Source: Oxalobacteraceae bacterium UBA7693
GTDB lineage: Bacteria > Pseudomonadota > Gammaproteobacteria > Burkholderiales > Burkholderiaceae_D
Length of the DNA: 5,583 nt
Direction: 5' to 3'
Assembly (NCBI GenBank): GCA_002482715.1
Contig: DLGN01000170.1
Span: 1 to 5,583, forward strand
Positions 5,516 through 5,583 of this stretch are shown one piece after another. Numbering within the stretch: position 1 is the first letter of the stretch; each line of letters opens with the position of its first letter. The translations under genes and the position numbers were made by a program. Below the pieces are notes generated by a model that ran no database searches, was not told the origin of the DNA, and saw nothing but the letters and a program-made list of their open reading frames with translations.

Positions 5516-5541
5516 GGATAGCAATTTTTAAATTACTATCC
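5516..5541 (-). other. Long hairpin between the probable tuf end and tRNA-Trp
   Basis: GGAUAGUAAUU and AAUUGCUAUCC pair over 11 positions, one of them G-U, around the 4-base loop UAAA. The sense RNA continues ACUUAUUUGUAAAAG, which is not a good U tract, so full termination is doubtful. A tuf 3'-end or processing signal releasing the tRNA-secE-nusG part is plausible. The rest of 5497-5566 shows no gene and no clear promoter. Confidence 0.5.
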
Positions 5542-5566
5542 AGCTCATTTTTACTACTTAAAACAA

Positions 5567-5583
5567 TTAACCAGCGATAATCT
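5567..5583 (-). CDS. tuf: Probable elongation factor Tu, last four codons and stop (partial)
   Basis: Reading in from the right edge, the minus strand gives ATT ATC GCT GGT TAA, that is IIAG and a stop at 5569-5567. EF-Tu proteins of beta-proteobacteria end in a VVAKII-type sequence, and tuf commonly stands immediately before tRNA-Trp, secE and nusG. Gene order is the main support; four codons are far too few for a sequence-based identification, and other frames cannot be excluded. Confidence 0.45.

Noticed and set aside
1..5583. Novel system, mobile element, CRISPR array or defence genes
   Set aside because: All coding space is filled by universally conserved genes in canonical order, and no inverted-repeat ends, direct repeats, transposase or integrase signatures were seen.

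Overview
The window is a piece of the core translation/transcription supercluster of a beta-proteobacterium. Every supported gene lies on the minus strand. In transcription order (right to left) they are: the last codons of a probable tuf (EF-Tu), tRNA-Trp, secE, nusG, rplK (L11), rplA (L1), rplJ (L10), rplL (L7/L12) and the first 524 codons of rpoB. Gene order and wording of the proteins (for example the L10 start MSLNLND, and RpoB beginning MHYSFTEKKRIRKSFAKR) fit Burkholderiales, most likely Oxalobacteraceae or a close relative. Base composition looks moderate rather than GC-rich, so a lower-GC genus such as Undibacterium or Herminiimonas is a reasonable guess. The genus call is inference from memory of homologues and was not searched.

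Layout. Positions 5567-5583 hold a probable tuf 3' end. Next is a spacer with an 11-pair hairpin (5516-5541), then tRNA-Trp with an encoded CCA end (5421-5496). secE and nusG (5003-5383, 4398-5003) share one base in a TAATG junction. A 169-base spacer follows, with a weak promoter candidate and an AT-rich hairpin. rplK and rplA (3796-4227, 3101-3796) are joined by a second TAATG, and the last codons of rplK carry the rplA ribosome binding site. The longest gene-free stretch is 2793-3100. It contains a perfect 10-bp hairpin just after rplA and a structured region before rplJ where the L10 autoregulatory leader is expected. rplJ (2256-2792) starts at GTG and rplL (1834-2205) follows after 50 bases. 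The 261-base rplL-rpoB spacer carries two strong tandem hairpins with a mutually exclusive alternative pairing. In E. coli this spacer holds the attenuator and an RNase III site. rpoB runs off the left edge just inside rifampicin-resistance cluster I.

The genes work together as follows. L11, L1, L10 and L7/L12 build the L1 stalk and the L7/L12 stalk with its base on the 50S subunit. EF-Tu and tRNA-Trp serve elongation, SecE is part of the SecYEG translocon, and NusG links RNA polymerase (RpoB) to Rho and the ribosome. Control is probably mostly post-transcriptional, by ribosomal-protein feedback and partial attenuation before rpoB. I found no mobile element, CRISPR array, defence system or unknown gene. 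The window is ordinary core genome, and what is worth a second look is the RNA structure in the spacers.
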